Assembly: GCA_902617605.1 (NCBI GenBank)
Contig: CACMXO010000001.1
Location: forward strand, 1 to 64,000
DNA length: 64,000 nucleotides
Reading direction: 5' to 3'
From: an uncultured Prochlorococcus sp.
Lineage (GTDB): Bacteria > Cyanobacteriota > Cyanobacteriia > PCC-6307 > Cyanobiaceae
Of the stretch, positions 54,367 through 63,950 are shown one piece after another (the first letter of the stretch is position 1; each line of letters begins with the position of its first letter). The translations under genes and the position numbers were made by a program. Below the pieces are notes generated by a model. That model did no database searches. It was not told where the DNA came from and saw only the letters and a list, made by a program, of their open reading frames with translations.

Positions 54367-54975
54367 TTAATTTAATTGATCTATATTTTGTTCAAAATAA
54401 GGATTACAACTATTCTTTGATATCCCTAAAGACCATCCAATAAATGAAGAAATAAATATTGTGACGATTAATGGCATGATTGCTTGTTGAGTATTTACAA
54501 GGCTAAACCATTCTCTCCAGCTACTAAAAAATCTTTCTCTTTGAAATTTTCTTTTTTCATTTTCTAATAATCTCGCTTTTTTAGCGAAAGATTTAGTTAC
54601 CCACTTTTCGAAAGGAATCTTTTTTATAATTGCCATTTTTCTCTCCACTTCTAATAATTGACCGGAACTAAGATAAGGATGAAATGTACTTATCAATTCA
54701 AGAGTTTTTAAAAACATCTCAACAGTTGCATCTTTTATAAGCTTTTGCTCATGACTTAAATCAGCCCACTCTATTTCTGGATAAAAACGGTTTCTATTTG
54801 GTGAAATTTGATCCTCTGACATTTGACCAGGTTCTCTGAGCCATCTATTAGTATTTTCATCAAATCTCCGCCAATATAGAAAAGGATTAATAAAAATTGT
54901 TTTACCAGATACTTTGACTACATCTTGTTGAAGATGATTAGTTATCTTTCTTTCAGAATTTTTCGATTTTATCAA
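54367..54975 (-). CDS. Conserved hypothetical protein with C-terminal membrane helix
   Basis: 202 aa. A hydrophilic body, with INPFLYWRRFDENTNRWLRE near the N-terminus and a helical, charged region around residues 120-150, is followed by one hydrophobic helix (IMPLIVTIFISSFIGWSLGI). Looks tail-anchored. No family name recognised. It lies between mrdA and a PD-(D/E)XK nuclease gene, all on the minus strand. Confidence 0.7.
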   Translation of the reverse strand: MIKSKNSERKITNHLQQDVVKVSGKTIFINPFLYWRRFDENTNRWLREPGQMSEDQISPNRNRFYPEIEWADLSHEQKLIKDATVEMFLKTLELISTFHPYLSSGQLLEVERKMAIIKKIPFEKWVTKSFAKKARLLENEKRKFQRERFFSSWREWFSLVNTQQAIMPLIVTIFISSFIGWSLGISKNSCNPYFEQNIDQLN

Positions 54976-55058
54976 AAGTCTTAATTAAGAATCTAATTAA
55001 AGATTATCTTTTATTCATTATTTTTCCAGAAATATGAAAAAAAATTATCCTACAAATA

Positions 55059-55772
55059 TTAAGTTAATGATAACTGCCAACGCTTCTTTAAATAATTACA
55101 GTATTCGCAATTTAAGGAAGGTTTTGGAAAAACATCAGAACGTAATAAATTAACCGTATCAATTATCTTATTTTCTACCCATGCAGTAGAACAATCTAAT
55201 TTAATTAGATGTACGTCAAAATTTAATTGGTTATTAAATAACTCTTCATTTTTCTTTCCATTGAAATATAAAAGATAAGCTTCTTTAGCTACTTGAAAGC
55301 CGTTTTTTTTAAATAGCCACTGATACATTTCTAATTGTCTCTTATAAGCTTTTGCATATTCATATTTATTTAAAGTCTCAGACCAATCAAAATTATTTCT
55401 CGAAGTTGCTTTTACATCAACAATAATAAGATCACCATTTTTTTTCTGCCAAATATCATCTACAGCTCCACCAAAATCATAGTTATGTTCAATTGACTTA
55501 TATCTTATCCCTTGAAAATTACTTCTCCAACGTTCTAAATCTTTGTGTTTGAAAGGCACAGCATCAATTCCATTTTCAATAAATAAAGGATGCGGCTCCT
55601 GAATTTTTCTATAGTAATCAAATTCATTTTTACATAAATTATCTACAGCTATATTTAATGTAAATGGTAATGATGGCGGTTTTATTTGATATTTTTTATC
55701 AAGTACACAACATCTTTGACAACTAAGATATTTTTCAACTGTAGATCGACTTAATTTAATAATTTCGGGCAT
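55059..55772 (-). CDS. PD-(D/E)XK family nuclease, Cas4/RecB-like
   Basis: 237 aa. The nuclease core is visible as GGAVDDIW (first Asp) and DLIIVDVKATS (D-x-K), followed by KRQLEMYQWLF (Q-x-x-x-Y motif), the order found in RecB/Cas4-like exonucleases. Cysteines at the N-terminus (CQRCC near residue 18) and near the C-terminus (CEYCNY) could hold an Fe-S cluster. It has no cas genes nearby, so a repair role is more likely than CRISPR. Confidence 0.8.
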   Translation of the reverse strand: MPEIIKLSRSTVEKYLSCQRCCVLDKKYQIKPPSLPFTLNIAVDNLCKNEFDYYRKIQEPHPLFIENGIDAVPFKHKDLERWRSNFQGIRYKSIEHNYDFGGAVDDIWQKKNGDLIIVDVKATSRNNFDWSETLNKYEYAKAYKRQLEMYQWLFKKNGFQVAKEAYLLYFNGKKNEELFNNQLNFDVHLIKLDCSTAWVENKIIDTVNLLRSDVFPKPSLNCEYCNYLKKRWQLSLT

Positions 55773-55843
55773 TACGTTTTAAATCACATTTAAAAATTTC
55801 TTGCTTAAGTAAAAAACCTTTAATTTTTTAAAAATTTGAAGAC

Positions 55844-57430
55844 TTACTCCCACTCTATAGTTCCAGGAGGTTTGCTAGTAATATCATAAACAACTCTATT
55901 AACTGAACTTACTTCGTTTACGATTCTATTTGCAATTCTCTCCAAAATCTGAAAAGGGATTTTTGACCAATCGGCTGTCATACCATCCTCACTGGATACA
56001 CAACGTAAAACTATTGGCCACGCATAAGTCCTCTTATCACCCATAACACCAACTGTTTTTACAGGTAGCAATACTGCAAAAGCTTGCCAAATATCATTGT
56101 AAAGACCTGCTTTTTTAATTTCGTCTCTTACTATCCAATCTGCATCTCTTAAACAATCAAGTTTTTCATTATTTACCTCTCCCAAAATTCTTATAGCTAG
56201 TCCAGGGCCTGGGAATGGATGCCTTTTTATAATTTCATCCGGCAAACCTAAAGCAGCTCCAACTTTTCGGACTTCATCCTTAAAAAGTTTTCTTAATGGC
56301 TCAACTAATTTAAATTGTAAATCTTTTGGCAATCCACCCACGTTATGATGACTCTTTATTTTTACAGCTATTCTCTCACCAGTCTTAGGATCAATATTAG
56401 TACCAGCACTTTCAATAACATCAGGATAAAGAGTACCTTGAGCTAAATACTGAAACGGTCCCAATCTATTACTTTCCTCCTCAAATACTCTAATAAATTC
56501 TTCACCTATAATTTTCCTTTTTTGTTCTGGATCAGTAATCCCTTTTAATTTGGCAATAAACCTTTCCCTTGCATTAATGTATTCAACCTTTATGTGAAAT
56601 TTCTTATCAAAAAAATTCATTAAAAATTCTGGTTCACCTTTTCTCATGAAACCTTGATCTATAAACATACATGTAAGCTGATTTCCAATTGCTTTATTGA
56701 GAAGAAAAGCAAGAGTTGAGGAATCAACTCCTCCAGACAAGGCAAGTAAAACTTTTTTATTGCCAACTTGCTCTCTTATCCTGGGAATAGTTTCCTCTAT
56801 ATAAGTTTCGGTTGTCCAATCAGCCGCACAATAAGAAATTTTATAAACAAAATTTTTAATTACCGTCATCCCAAATTCTGAATGAATAACTTCAGGATGA
56901 AATTGTACGCCAAATAATTTCTTTGCATCATTTGAAATTGCTGCATGGCATGTGTTTTCGGTATGAGCAATTTTATTAAATCCATCAGGCAAACTATTAA
57001 TAGAATCTCCATGACTCATCCACATAATTGATTTATCTTCTACATCAGTAAGGAGGTCAGATTCTTGATCTATATTTATTGGCGCTCTACCATATTCAGC
57101 TTTTTTGGTAGCTGAAATAACAGAGCCTCCAAGTTCTTTAACCATTAATTGCATTCCATAACATATGCCAAGAACAGGGATTCCTAAGTTAAAAATTTTT
57201 TCATCACAATTAGGAGCATTTTGTTCATATACAGAGTTGGGACCTCCACTCAAAATGATCCCTTTTGGATTAATATTTTTAATTTCTTCAATTGAAATGT
57301 GATTACTTACTACAAGAGAAAAAACATTAGTTTCTCTAATTCTTCTTGCAATCAATTCAGAATATTGAGATCCGAAATCCAATATTAATATTGAAGGATC
57401 TCGTTCTTTTTTTAAAGATGTTTGACTCAT
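55844..57430 (-). CDS. guaA: GMP synthase (glutamine-hydrolysing)
   Basis: 528-aa enzyme converting XMP to GMP. The class I glutamine amidotransferase N-terminus has the Cys nucleophile in [10 protein letters not shown] and His/Glu in FHPEVIHSE. The ATP-pyrophosphatase part has LSGGVDSST, and the C-terminal dimerisation domain ends in [10 protein letters not shown]. cbiD lies 54 bp upstream on the same strand. Confidence 0.97.
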   Translation of the reverse strand: MSQTSLKKERDPSILILDFGSQYSELIARRIRETNVFSLVVSNHISIEEIKNINPKGIILSGGPNSVYEQNAPNCDEKIFNLGIPVLGICYGMQLMVKELGGSVISATKKAEYGRAPINIDQESDLLTDVEDKSIMWMSHGDSINSLPDGFNKIAHTENTCHAAISNDAKKLFGVQFHPEVIHSEFGMTVIKNFVYKISYCAADWTTETYIEETIPRIREQVGNKKVLLALSGGVDSSTLAFLLNKAIGNQLTCMFIDQGFMRKGEPEFLMNFFDKKFHIKVEYINARERFIAKLKGITDPEQKRKIIGEEFIRVFEEESNRLGPFQYLAQGTLYPDVIESAGTNIDPKTGERIAVKIKSHHNVGGLPKDLQFKLVEPLRKLFKDEVRKVGAALGLPDEIIKRHPFPGPGLAIRILGEVNNEKLDCLRDADWIVRDEIKKAGLYNDIWQAFAVLLPVKTVGVMGDKRTYAWPIVLRCVSSEDGMTADWSKIPFQILERIANRIVNEVSSVNRVVYDITSKPPGTIEWE

Positions 57431-57484
57431 GTATAAAAGTTAACTCAATTTATTTACAAAAGCATAATGAATTACAAATTAATC

Positions 57485-58597
57485 TCATTGAAAATAAGAG
57501 ATATAATTATTGCCGTTAATTCCAGCCCACCTTATTTGCCTTTTTCTATCAAAAATGATTGATGCGATTTCCATATCAGTTTTTACATACCTATTAACAT
57601 AAGTAAAAGAACGCTCTTCGATCGTATTTGATAATCTTTTAAATAATTTATCGGCTAAAGATTTATTAATTCTTTCAAGGAACAGTGAGGCATTCTCAAG
57701 ATTATCTAACTGAGATAATTCAACTATTATTTCATGTGGGACCTTTTCTTGAACTGCTAAATACACAAGAATCTCAATTCTTGCATCAGCTAAATGATTG
57801 TGTGTATGAAAAATACCGCCTGCTAATTTAATTAATTTCCCATGATAACCAAAAAGAATTACAGTTTTAACTTTTTTTATTGCAGCATCAACTAATAATG
57901 GTCCTATCCAATTTCCAATTTTGATAATTGGCAAATTCACATTACAAGTTTTGGCCAAATTCAACCCATTTTCTCCAATAACAAATATAACTTCACCTTT
58001 AAAATTATTTTGAATTAACTTTGCTAAATTATTTTTAGCCTCTTCTAATTGGTCAGGTGAAGCACTCGAATAAGTTTCGGCAGAAGTACCAATAATAGAT
58101 AATCCATCAACAATGCCAAATGACTTATTACTAGTTCTTTCTGCTAAAAATTTCCCATTTGGGAAAATAATTTCTAATTTCAAATTAAAGCCGGCTGGAA
58201 TACTATCTAATAAATTTTCATATAAAACTTCTTTGGCAAAATTAGAAATGCATATCTCTGATGTATCTTCTTTTATACCCACACCAGATCCTGCAATAAT
58301 ATTTATTGGGATTGTTTGAACAGGATTATTAAAAGAAATTCTTTCTAAAGAGGCTATTGTCCATATCTCTAAGTTTTGTGTAATGTCAAGATCTAAGCCA
58401 GACTTTGCAAAGGCAATTCCTAGGGCATGCGAGTCATCTTTCAGTAAACCAACAGAATGAATCTCGATTTTTATTTCTTTTTTTTCATTAGGGATTTTTA
58501 TTAGTTCATAATTCTTAAATGGTAACCCTATTAGTTTATTTAATGCTGACCTAGCAGCACCAGCAACCCACAAAGGTAAAGAAAATCCTTTTTTCAA
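57485..58597 (-). CDS. cbiD: Cobalt-precorrin-5B (C1)-methyltransferase
   Basis: Anaerobic-route cobalamin synthesis enzyme. 370 aa with the family segments VAGAARSALNKL near the N-terminus, IIAGSGVGI, GTSAETYSSASPDQL and ILFGYHGKLIKLAGGIFHTHNHLADAR. Fits B12 (pseudocobalamin) synthesis by Prochlorococcus. Divergent from the aminotransferase gene. Confidence 0.9.
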   Translation of the reverse strand: MKKGFSLPLWVAGAARSALNKLIGLPFKNYELIKIPNEKKEIKIEIHSVGLLKDDSHALGIAFAKSGLDLDITQNLEIWTIASLERISFNNPVQTIPINIIAGSGVGIKEDTSEICISNFAKEVLYENLLDSIPAGFNLKLEIIFPNGKFLAERTSNKSFGIVDGLSIIGTSAETYSSASPDQLEEAKNNLAKLIQNNFKGEVIFVIGENGLNLAKTCNVNLPIIKIGNWIGPLLVDAAIKKVKTVILFGYHGKLIKLAGGIFHTHNHLADARIEILVYLAVQEKVPHEIIVELSQLDNLENASLFLERINKSLADKLFKRLSNTIEERSFTYVNRYVKTDMEIASIIFDRKRQIRWAGINGNNYISYFQ

Positions 58598-58657
58598 ATC
58601 AAGTAATTGAAAAATATATAATGAGAACTAATCTAAGAATGACCTATTTAATAAAAA

Positions 58658-59821
58658 GTGGCCATACAACAAAAATTATCATTGATGATTCCTGGACCCA
58701 CACCAGTTCCAGAAAAAGTTTTACAAGCATTAAGTAAGCATCCAATAGGTCATCGCAGTAAAGAGTTTCAAGATCTCGTAGAGAGTACAACTAAAAATTT
58801 ACAGTGGCTTCATCAAACGCAAAATGAAGTTCTAACAATCACTGGTAGTGGGACTGCAGCAATGGAGGCTGGAATAATAAATACCTTAAGTAAAGGAGAT
58901 AAAGTAATTTGTGGAGAAAATGGAAAATTTGGCGAAAGATGGGTGCAAGTTGCTAAAGAATTTGGTCTAGAAGTAATAAAAATTGATTCCAAATGGGGTA
59001 CTCCACTTGATCCAGAAGAATTCAAAAAGGTATTAGAGGAAGATAAACAAAAAGAAATAAAGGCAGTTATTTTGACTCATTCCGAAACCTCAACAGGTGT
59101 AATTAATGATCTAGAAACTATAAGTTCATATATTCGCTCACACAACACAGCATTATCAATTATTGACTGCGTTACGAGTCTTGGAGCTTGTAATGTACCC
59201 GTAGATGAATGGAAATTAGATATCGTTGCTTCAGGATCACAAAAGGGATACATGATACCTCCAGGGCTTAGTTTTATAGCAATGAGTCAAAAAGCATGGG
59301 AAGCCGCAGAAAAATCTACTATACCCAAGTTTTATTTAAATTTAAAATCCTACAGAAAAAGTCTTTTAAGTAACAGTAATCCTTATACTCCAGCAGTTAA
59401 TTTGGTTTTTGCTTTAGATGAAGCTTTAAAAATGATGAGAGAAGAAGGCTTAGATAACATTTTCCTAAGACACAATAAGCATAAATTAGCGATGAGCAAT
59501 GCTATGAAAGCTTTAAATCTTAAATTATTTGCTGATGAAAAATATTTAAGCCCTTCTATTACTGCAATAAAAACTGATGAAATGGATGCTGAAGAATTCA
59601 GAAAAACAATAAAGAAAAATTTCGATATATTACTTGCTGGTGGTCAAGACCATTTGAAGGGGAAAATATTTAGAGTCGGGCATTTAGGCTATGTTAATGA
59701 CAGAGATATTATTACAGTCGTTTCTGCTATAAGTAATACACTTCTCGACCTAGGTAAAATTTCAGCTCAACAAGCTGGTGAAGCTTTAGTTGTGGCATCA
59801 AGATATCTTAAGGAAAATTAA
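58658..59821 (+). CDS. Class V aminotransferase (alanine/serine-glyoxylate type)
   Basis: 387-aa PLP enzyme. N-terminal MIPGPTPVPEKVLQALSKHPIGHRS, the PLP lysine in SGSQKGYMIPPG, and a late RVGHLGYVNDRDI (substrate arginine) are typical of alanine/serine-glyoxylate aminotransferases, which detoxify photorespiratory glyoxylate. Older annotations call this family soluble hydrogenase small subunit, which is misleading. The start is GTG at 58658. Confidence 0.88.
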   Translation: MAIQQKLSLMIPGPTPVPEKVLQALSKHPIGHRSKEFQDLVESTTKNLQWLHQTQNEVLTITGSGTAAMEAGIINTLSKGDKVICGENGKFGERWVQVAKEFGLEVIKIDSKWGTPLDPEEFKKVLEEDKQKEIKAVILTHSETSTGVINDLETISSYIRSHNTALSIIDCVTSLGACNVPVDEWKLDIVASGSQKGYMIPPGLSFIAMSQKAWEAAEKSTIPKFYLNLKSYRKSLLSNSNPYTPAVNLVFALDEALKMMREEGLDNIFLRHNKHKLAMSNAMKALNLKLFADEKYLSPSITAIKTDEMDAEEFRKTIKKNFDILLAGGQDHLKGKIFRVGHLGYVNDRDIITVVSAISNTLLDLGKISAQQAGEALVVASRYLKEN

Positions 59822-59822
59822 G

Positions 59823-60020
59823 TTAAGTGCCTGGCTCTTCAACATTTCCGCCTAATTCAACAATCTTTTTTCTAAGAACGATTGATTTTTTTTCATCACC
59901 TTTGGTTTGAGCTATTGCAAGGGCAAACTCTAGTTTTTCGAGCTGGTGGCCACCCTCAATAAAAGATAATTTTTTCTTTATTCTGTTTTTATTATCTTTA
60001 TATGAAATTTGTGAAGACAT
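59823..60020 (-). CDS. Small conserved hypothetical protein, 65 aa
   Basis: Lysine-rich, helical protein (FIEGGHQLEKLEFALAIAQT, then KKSIVLRKKIVELGGNVEE). Composition and codon use are coding-like, and it ends two bases from the convergent aminotransferase gene. No family recognised. Confidence 0.6.
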   Translation of the reverse strand: MSSQISYKDNKNRIKKKLSFIEGGHQLEKLEFALAIAQTKGDEKKSIVLRKKIVELGGNVEEPGT

Positions 60021-60143
60021 AAAAGTTCATGCTTTAATTATTATTATGCCAATAAAAGGGGACATTACGAGAGGAAACTAAAATATTATTTGACTATAAA
60101 CTTGAACAAAAAAAATTTTTTCTAATATTATGTTCAAACATCC

Positions 60144-60665
60144 TTGAAATTTATGCCTAACATAAATCTAATCTACTATATTTTTGCAGGTTGTATTTTT
60201 GGAGCATTAGCTCTAAAAACTGGTATTCCTGCGGCTCCTCTAGCAGGTGCTTTAATAGGCGCAAGCATACTTAGCATAAGTGGCAAAGTCGACATCGCAG
60301 AGTGGCCAATCGGAACAAGAACAATTTTAGAAATTGGAATTGGAACAGTCATTGGTACATCATTAACAAAAGACTCATTAGTTGATATTCAAAATTTATG
60401 GAGACCGGCGATATTAATAACTTTTACTTTAGTTATTACTGGATTAGCAATTGGTTTGTGGACAAGCAGATTACTTAAAATAGATATTATTACAACAATT
60501 CTTGGAGCTGCACCAGGAGGAATTAGCGGAATGAGTCTTGTAGGGTCGGAATACGGAGTGGGACCTGCGGTAGCAACTTTACACGCTGTCAGATTGATTA
60601 CTGTACTCTTAATTCTTCCTTTAGTTGTAAAATGCTTGAATATATTTGGAGTGATTAAATCTTAA
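60144..60665 (+). CDS. AbrB-family membrane protein, half-length
   Basis: 173-aa integral membrane protein of the COG3180/PF05145 (AbrB, putative ammonia monooxygenase regulator) type. About five hydrophobic segments; conserved TGIPAAPLAGALIGASI and LGAAPGGISGMSLVGSEYG. Typical members near 350 aa contain two such repeats; here only one is encoded, so it may act as a dimer. Transport or regulatory role unknown. Confidence 0.8.
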   Translation: MKFMPNINLIYYIFAGCIFGALALKTGIPAAPLAGALIGASILSISGKVDIAEWPIGTRTILEIGIGTVIGTSLTKDSLVDIQNLWRPAILITFTLVITGLAIGLWTSRLLKIDIITTILGAAPGGISGMSLVGSEYGVGPAVATLHAVRLITVLLILPLVVKCLNIFGVIKS

Positions 60666-60721
60666 ATTTCTATAGACATATTCACAATAAAAGATATTTT
60701 TAAATAGAAGATAAAAGCCTA

Positions 60722-61186
60722 ATGCAAAGATCTAAGAAGAAAAAACTAATACCATTAGCGTTGGGAATTTTCGCTACTCTAACCCTTACTACACCAAGAG
60801 TAAATGCAAGTGCATTTGGAGCGGAAATTTTTTGTACTATGAGAGATGGCGGAAATGACCATGAAAGTAGTTGGGATGCAGCTTATACGTATATAAAAAA
60901 ACAAAAGGGAGGATTATTCAAAGTTTCACCTAAAAATGCTGCAGCACAAATTACTGAAACAGTTATAAGGGAAAGAGAAAAATTTAGTTATTGCGTTGAA
61001 TATTTAGATAATCTTCATCCAAATAGAAAACTAATACGAGATTTAGAAAAAGAAGAAAAAAGAAAAGAAAAAGAAGCAAAAGATAGAGAAAACAAAAGAA
61101 AAAAATTAGAAAAAAAACTAGAAGAAACTAATGAAGAAATTTCTGAAGAATTTACTGATGAAACACTGGATAGATATAGTTATTAA
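60722..61186 (+). CDS. DUF6554 family secreted protein
   Basis: 154 aa. Signal peptide (LIPLALGIFATLTLTTPRVNASA) followed by a conserved domain with EIFCTMRDGGNDHESSWDAA, YIKKQKGGLFKVSP and KFSYCVEYLDNLHPNRK. The two cysteines may form a disulfide. The C-terminal tail is a charged lysine/glutamate coiled-coil-like stretch. The family is known from marine picocyanobacteria; function unknown. Confidence 0.8.
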   Translation: MQRSKKKKLIPLALGIFATLTLTTPRVNASAFGAEIFCTMRDGGNDHESSWDAAYTYIKKQKGGLFKVSPKNAAAQITETVIREREKFSYCVEYLDNLHPNRKLIRDLEKEEKRKEKEAKDRENKRKKLEKKLEETNEEISEEFTDETLDRYSY

Positions 61187-61348
61187 TAAAGTTCAGAAAG
61201 ATAATAATTTTTTCTAAATTTAATAAATACTATTTTGTATCTAAACACACTAAATAACATTTTTGCTGGCAAATTCGGGCTAAAAAGCATAAATAAATAT
61301 TGACTTTTAATATATCCAAGCCATGATTTATTTAACTAAATATTCTGA

Positions 61349-61750
61349 ATGCATATTAATGATGCGGTGTTTTTAGAGGATTTATGTCCCAAGTTCAGAT
61401 TTAGACAATGGCGAAAATCTATTCATAGGTTTACAGGAAAAAGTTGTATATATTGCGGCAAACCATCTGAATCTATTGACCATGTAATACCACGAAGCCA
61501 AGGTGGCCTAAGTACAACAGAAAACTGTGTCCCTGCATGTCTTTCCTGTAATGGGGACAAATCAGATGAAAATGCTTTGTCTTGGTATAGAAGGCAAAAA
61601 TTTTATGATCCCCGAAGAGCAATGGCTATAAGAGCTTGGTTAGAGGGGGATTTAAGATTAGCTATTAGATTACTACAATGGGCTAATCCAAACTTTAAGT
61701 TAAAAAATAAAAATTACGTAAAAGATGAATCGGAATATAATGCGGCTTGA
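61349..61750 (+). CDS. HNH endonuclease family protein
   Basis: 133 aa with a full HNH motif: CIYCGKPSESIDHVIPRSQGG (Cys pair and catalytic His), then NCVPACLSCNGDKSD (second Cys pair, Asn). The flanking WRKSIHRFTGKS and YRRQKFYDPRRAMAIRAWLEG fit the cyanobacterial HNH family found as stand-alone housekeeping genes. Role unknown; not evidently part of a mobile intron or restriction system. Confidence 0.85.
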   Translation: MHINDAVFLEDLCPKFRFRQWRKSIHRFTGKSCIYCGKPSESIDHVIPRSQGGLSTTENCVPACLSCNGDKSDENALSWYRRQKFYDPRRAMAIRAWLEGDLRLAIRLLQWANPNFKLKNKNYVKDESEYNAA

Positions 61751-62013
61751 CTACCAAACATTACATATTTTTCTAGAGTTATAACTCTCACATATATTTT
61801 CCAATACCCTTGGCGATTCTGGGAATATTAAAATTGTCGAAAATGAAATAAAAAAGACAAAAAACTTTTGGTAGAATTTAAAATTAACTAAACTAACTTC
61901 TTTCTCTAAAAGACGGTGATAACTTTTGCTAATACAGAAAGTTTTTGATTTTAAATCGGGCTCAAAAGCTGTCTTCATCATTAATTAATACATATGTACT
62001 ACTATAACCCAGC
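61751..62013. other. Intergenic region with no convincing gene
   Basis: About 260 bp between the HNH gene and the epimerase gene. A minus-strand frame of 76 codons here is phenylalanine/serine-rich with no ribosome site. The right end carries the upstream region of the epimerase gene. Confidence 0.45.
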
Positions 62014-62892
62014 ATGAAAAACCCTGCAAGTTTACTCGGAAATAAAAAAAAATTTTTAATCTTAGGATGTGGTTTCAGCGGTAGTTTTTTTGCAAAAACA
62101 ATCAAAAAATTAGGTTGCACTGTTTTAACAAGCTCAAGATCTGGAAGCAAAGATCCAAATAGTTTTATTTTCAACAGTGAAAACAGTGTGATTCCTGATG
62201 AAGAAATTTTTGATGGAGTCACGCATATTCTTAGTTGCATTCCTCCTGACAAAGATGGTAATGATCCTGTACTAGAAAGCCTTCAAAGTAAATTAAAAGA
62301 TTTATCCCTTGAATGGGTTGGATATTTATCTACCACAGGAGTATATGGAAACACAAAAGGTGATTGGGTTTCTGAGATAGATCAACCTAATCCTTTTCAA
62401 AAAAGAAGTCTTAATAGATTAAATTGCGAAAAAAAATGGATTGAGTCTGGTTTGCCAGTGCAAATTTTTAGATTACCTGGGATCTATGGACCTGGAAGAT
62501 CCACGTTTGAAGCAATCAACAATCAGAAAATTCGAGTTATTTCAAAAGAAGCTCAAGTTTTTTCAAGAGTTCATGTTGCTGATATTACACATGCGATTAT
62601 TTATTTATTACAAAATAAAGATAGTTTAAAATTTCATCAAATCATCAATATTGCAGATAATGAACCCTGTTCTCAAATAGAAGTTATTCAATATTGCTAC
62701 GATTTACTTGGTTTAACAATGCCAAAGCCAATATTATTTGAAGATGCAAAAGATGAATTATCACCTATCGCTCAATCCTTTTGGATGGAAAATAGAAGAG
62801 TGTCGAACAAACTTTTATGCGAAACACTCGGATATAAATTAATTTTTAAAAACTATAAAATAGGTTTGAAAAATTGCTATCTGAATATTTAA
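62014..62892 (+). CDS. NAD-dependent epimerase/dehydratase family protein (YeeZ-like)
   Basis: 292-aa extended short-chain dehydrogenase. N-terminal Rossmann motif LILGCGFSGSFFAK; central GYLSTTGVYGNTKGDWVSE, where the usual YxxxK is altered; IFRLPGIYGPGRSTF and RVHVADITHAI later. This pattern matches YeeZ/COG0451 proteins rather than true sugar epimerases. Substrate unknown. pdxA starts 23 bp downstream. Confidence 0.8.
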   Translation: MKNPASLLGNKKKFLILGCGFSGSFFAKTIKKLGCTVLTSSRSGSKDPNSFIFNSENSVIPDEEIFDGVTHILSCIPPDKDGNDPVLESLQSKLKDLSLEWVGYLSTTGVYGNTKGDWVSEIDQPNPFQKRSLNRLNCEKKWIESGLPVQIFRLPGIYGPGRSTFEAINNQKIRVISKEAQVFSRVHVADITHAIIYLLQNKDSLKFHQIINIADNEPCSQIEVIQYCYDLLGLTMPKPILFEDAKDELSPIAQSFWMENRRVSNKLLCETLGYKLIFKNYKIGLKNCYLNI

Positions 62893-62915
62893 AAAATTAA
62901 ATTTAAAAACCTTTT

Positions 62916-63950
62916 ATGAATTTTCACAATACAAAAAATATATTAAGGGTAGTATTAAGCATCGGAGATGAGTCAGGTATTGGGCCTGAAATAATTTTAA
63001 AAGCTCTTTATTCTCATGAGATACCAAAAAATATTGATTTAATATTAGTTGGATCAAGAAAAAATCTACAAAATACATATAAAAATCTTAAATCCATAGG
63101 ATTAGAAAACCTTGCAGATCCTAAAAATTTAAAAATACATGATCTCGAAATTTCTTCATCAGATAATGATCCTAAATCAAGTTACGGTAATTCTAGTTTC
63201 CAATATTTAACAAAAGCAATAGAAATTGTAAAACAATATCCCAATTCAGCACTTGTAACTGGACCAATTTGCAAAAAATCATGGTCTCTTGCAGGTCATT
63301 ACTTCTCTGGTCAAACTGAAGTACTGGCAAAATCATGTGGAGTGAAAAACGTTGGCATGTTATTCACAGCAAAATCTCCAATCACAGGGTGGAGATTTAA
63401 TACTTTACTAGCCACAACCCACATTGCCCTTTCAGAGGTTCCCAAGAAATTAAATAAAGAATTAATACATAGTAAATTGGATCTTTTAAAAGATTTTTGT
63501 AATACCTATACTGATAAACCTATTTTAAAAGTAGCGGGATTAAACCCTCATGCCGGCGAAGAGGGCATATTAGGTGATGAAGAACAAAATTGGCTAAATA
63601 ATGCATTAATTACGTGGAATGAGAAGAATAGAAGTATTAAATTATTAGGCCCTTTATCACCAGATAGTTGCTGGAATTCTTCCGTGAAAGCCTGGAATGA
63701 CAAAAATGCTGAAAAGCACGATGGCATTCTTGCTATGTATCATGATCAAGGTTTAATACCAATGAAAGTGATAGCTCTTAATTACTCAGTCAATACTACA
63801 ATCGGTTTGCCTTTTATAAGAACATCTCCAGACCATGGTACAGGGTTTGATATTGCTGGAAAAGGCATTGCTCAATGTCAGAGCATGATTGAGGCTATTA
63901 AGGCTGCTATAGAAATGACTAACAATTTAAGACTGCTTAACACGCATTAA
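62916..63950 (+). CDS. pdxA: 4-hydroxythreonine-4-phosphate dehydrogenase
   Basis: Pyridoxal phosphate synthesis enzyme. 344 aa. Visible are SIGDESGIGPEIILKAL at the N-terminus, a metal-binding His in ATTHIALSEVP, AGLNPHAGEEGILGDEE, and YHDQGLIPMKV followed by PFIRTSPDHGTGFDIAGK, the family signature. Its end overlaps the 3' end of the convergent accB by 24 bp. Confidence 0.95.
   Translation: MNFHNTKNILRVVLSIGDESGIGPEIILKALYSHEIPKNIDLILVGSRKNLQNTYKNLKSIGLENLADPKNLKIHDLEISSSDNDPKSSYGNSSFQYLTKAIEIVKQYPNSALVTGPICKKSWSLAGHYFSGQTEVLAKSCGVKNVGMLFTAKSPITGWRFNTLLATTHIALSEVPKKLNKELIHSKLDLLKDFCNTYTDKPILKVAGLNPHAGEEGILGDEEQNWLNNALITWNEKNRSIKLLGPLSPDSCWNSSVKAWNDKNAEKHDGILAMYHDQGLIPMKVIALNYSVNTTIGLPFIRTSPDHGTGFDIAGKGIAQCQSMIEAIKAAIEMTNNLRLLNTH

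Noticed and set aside
61349-61750. HNH gene considered as homing or restriction nuclease of a mobile element
   Set aside because: Stand-alone, without methylase, intron or repeats, and of a type common as a fixed cyanobacterial gene.
61751-61981. 76-codon minus-strand frame after the HNH gene
   Set aside because: Low-complexity Phe/Ser/Lys content, no ribosome site, abuts the HNH stop by chance.
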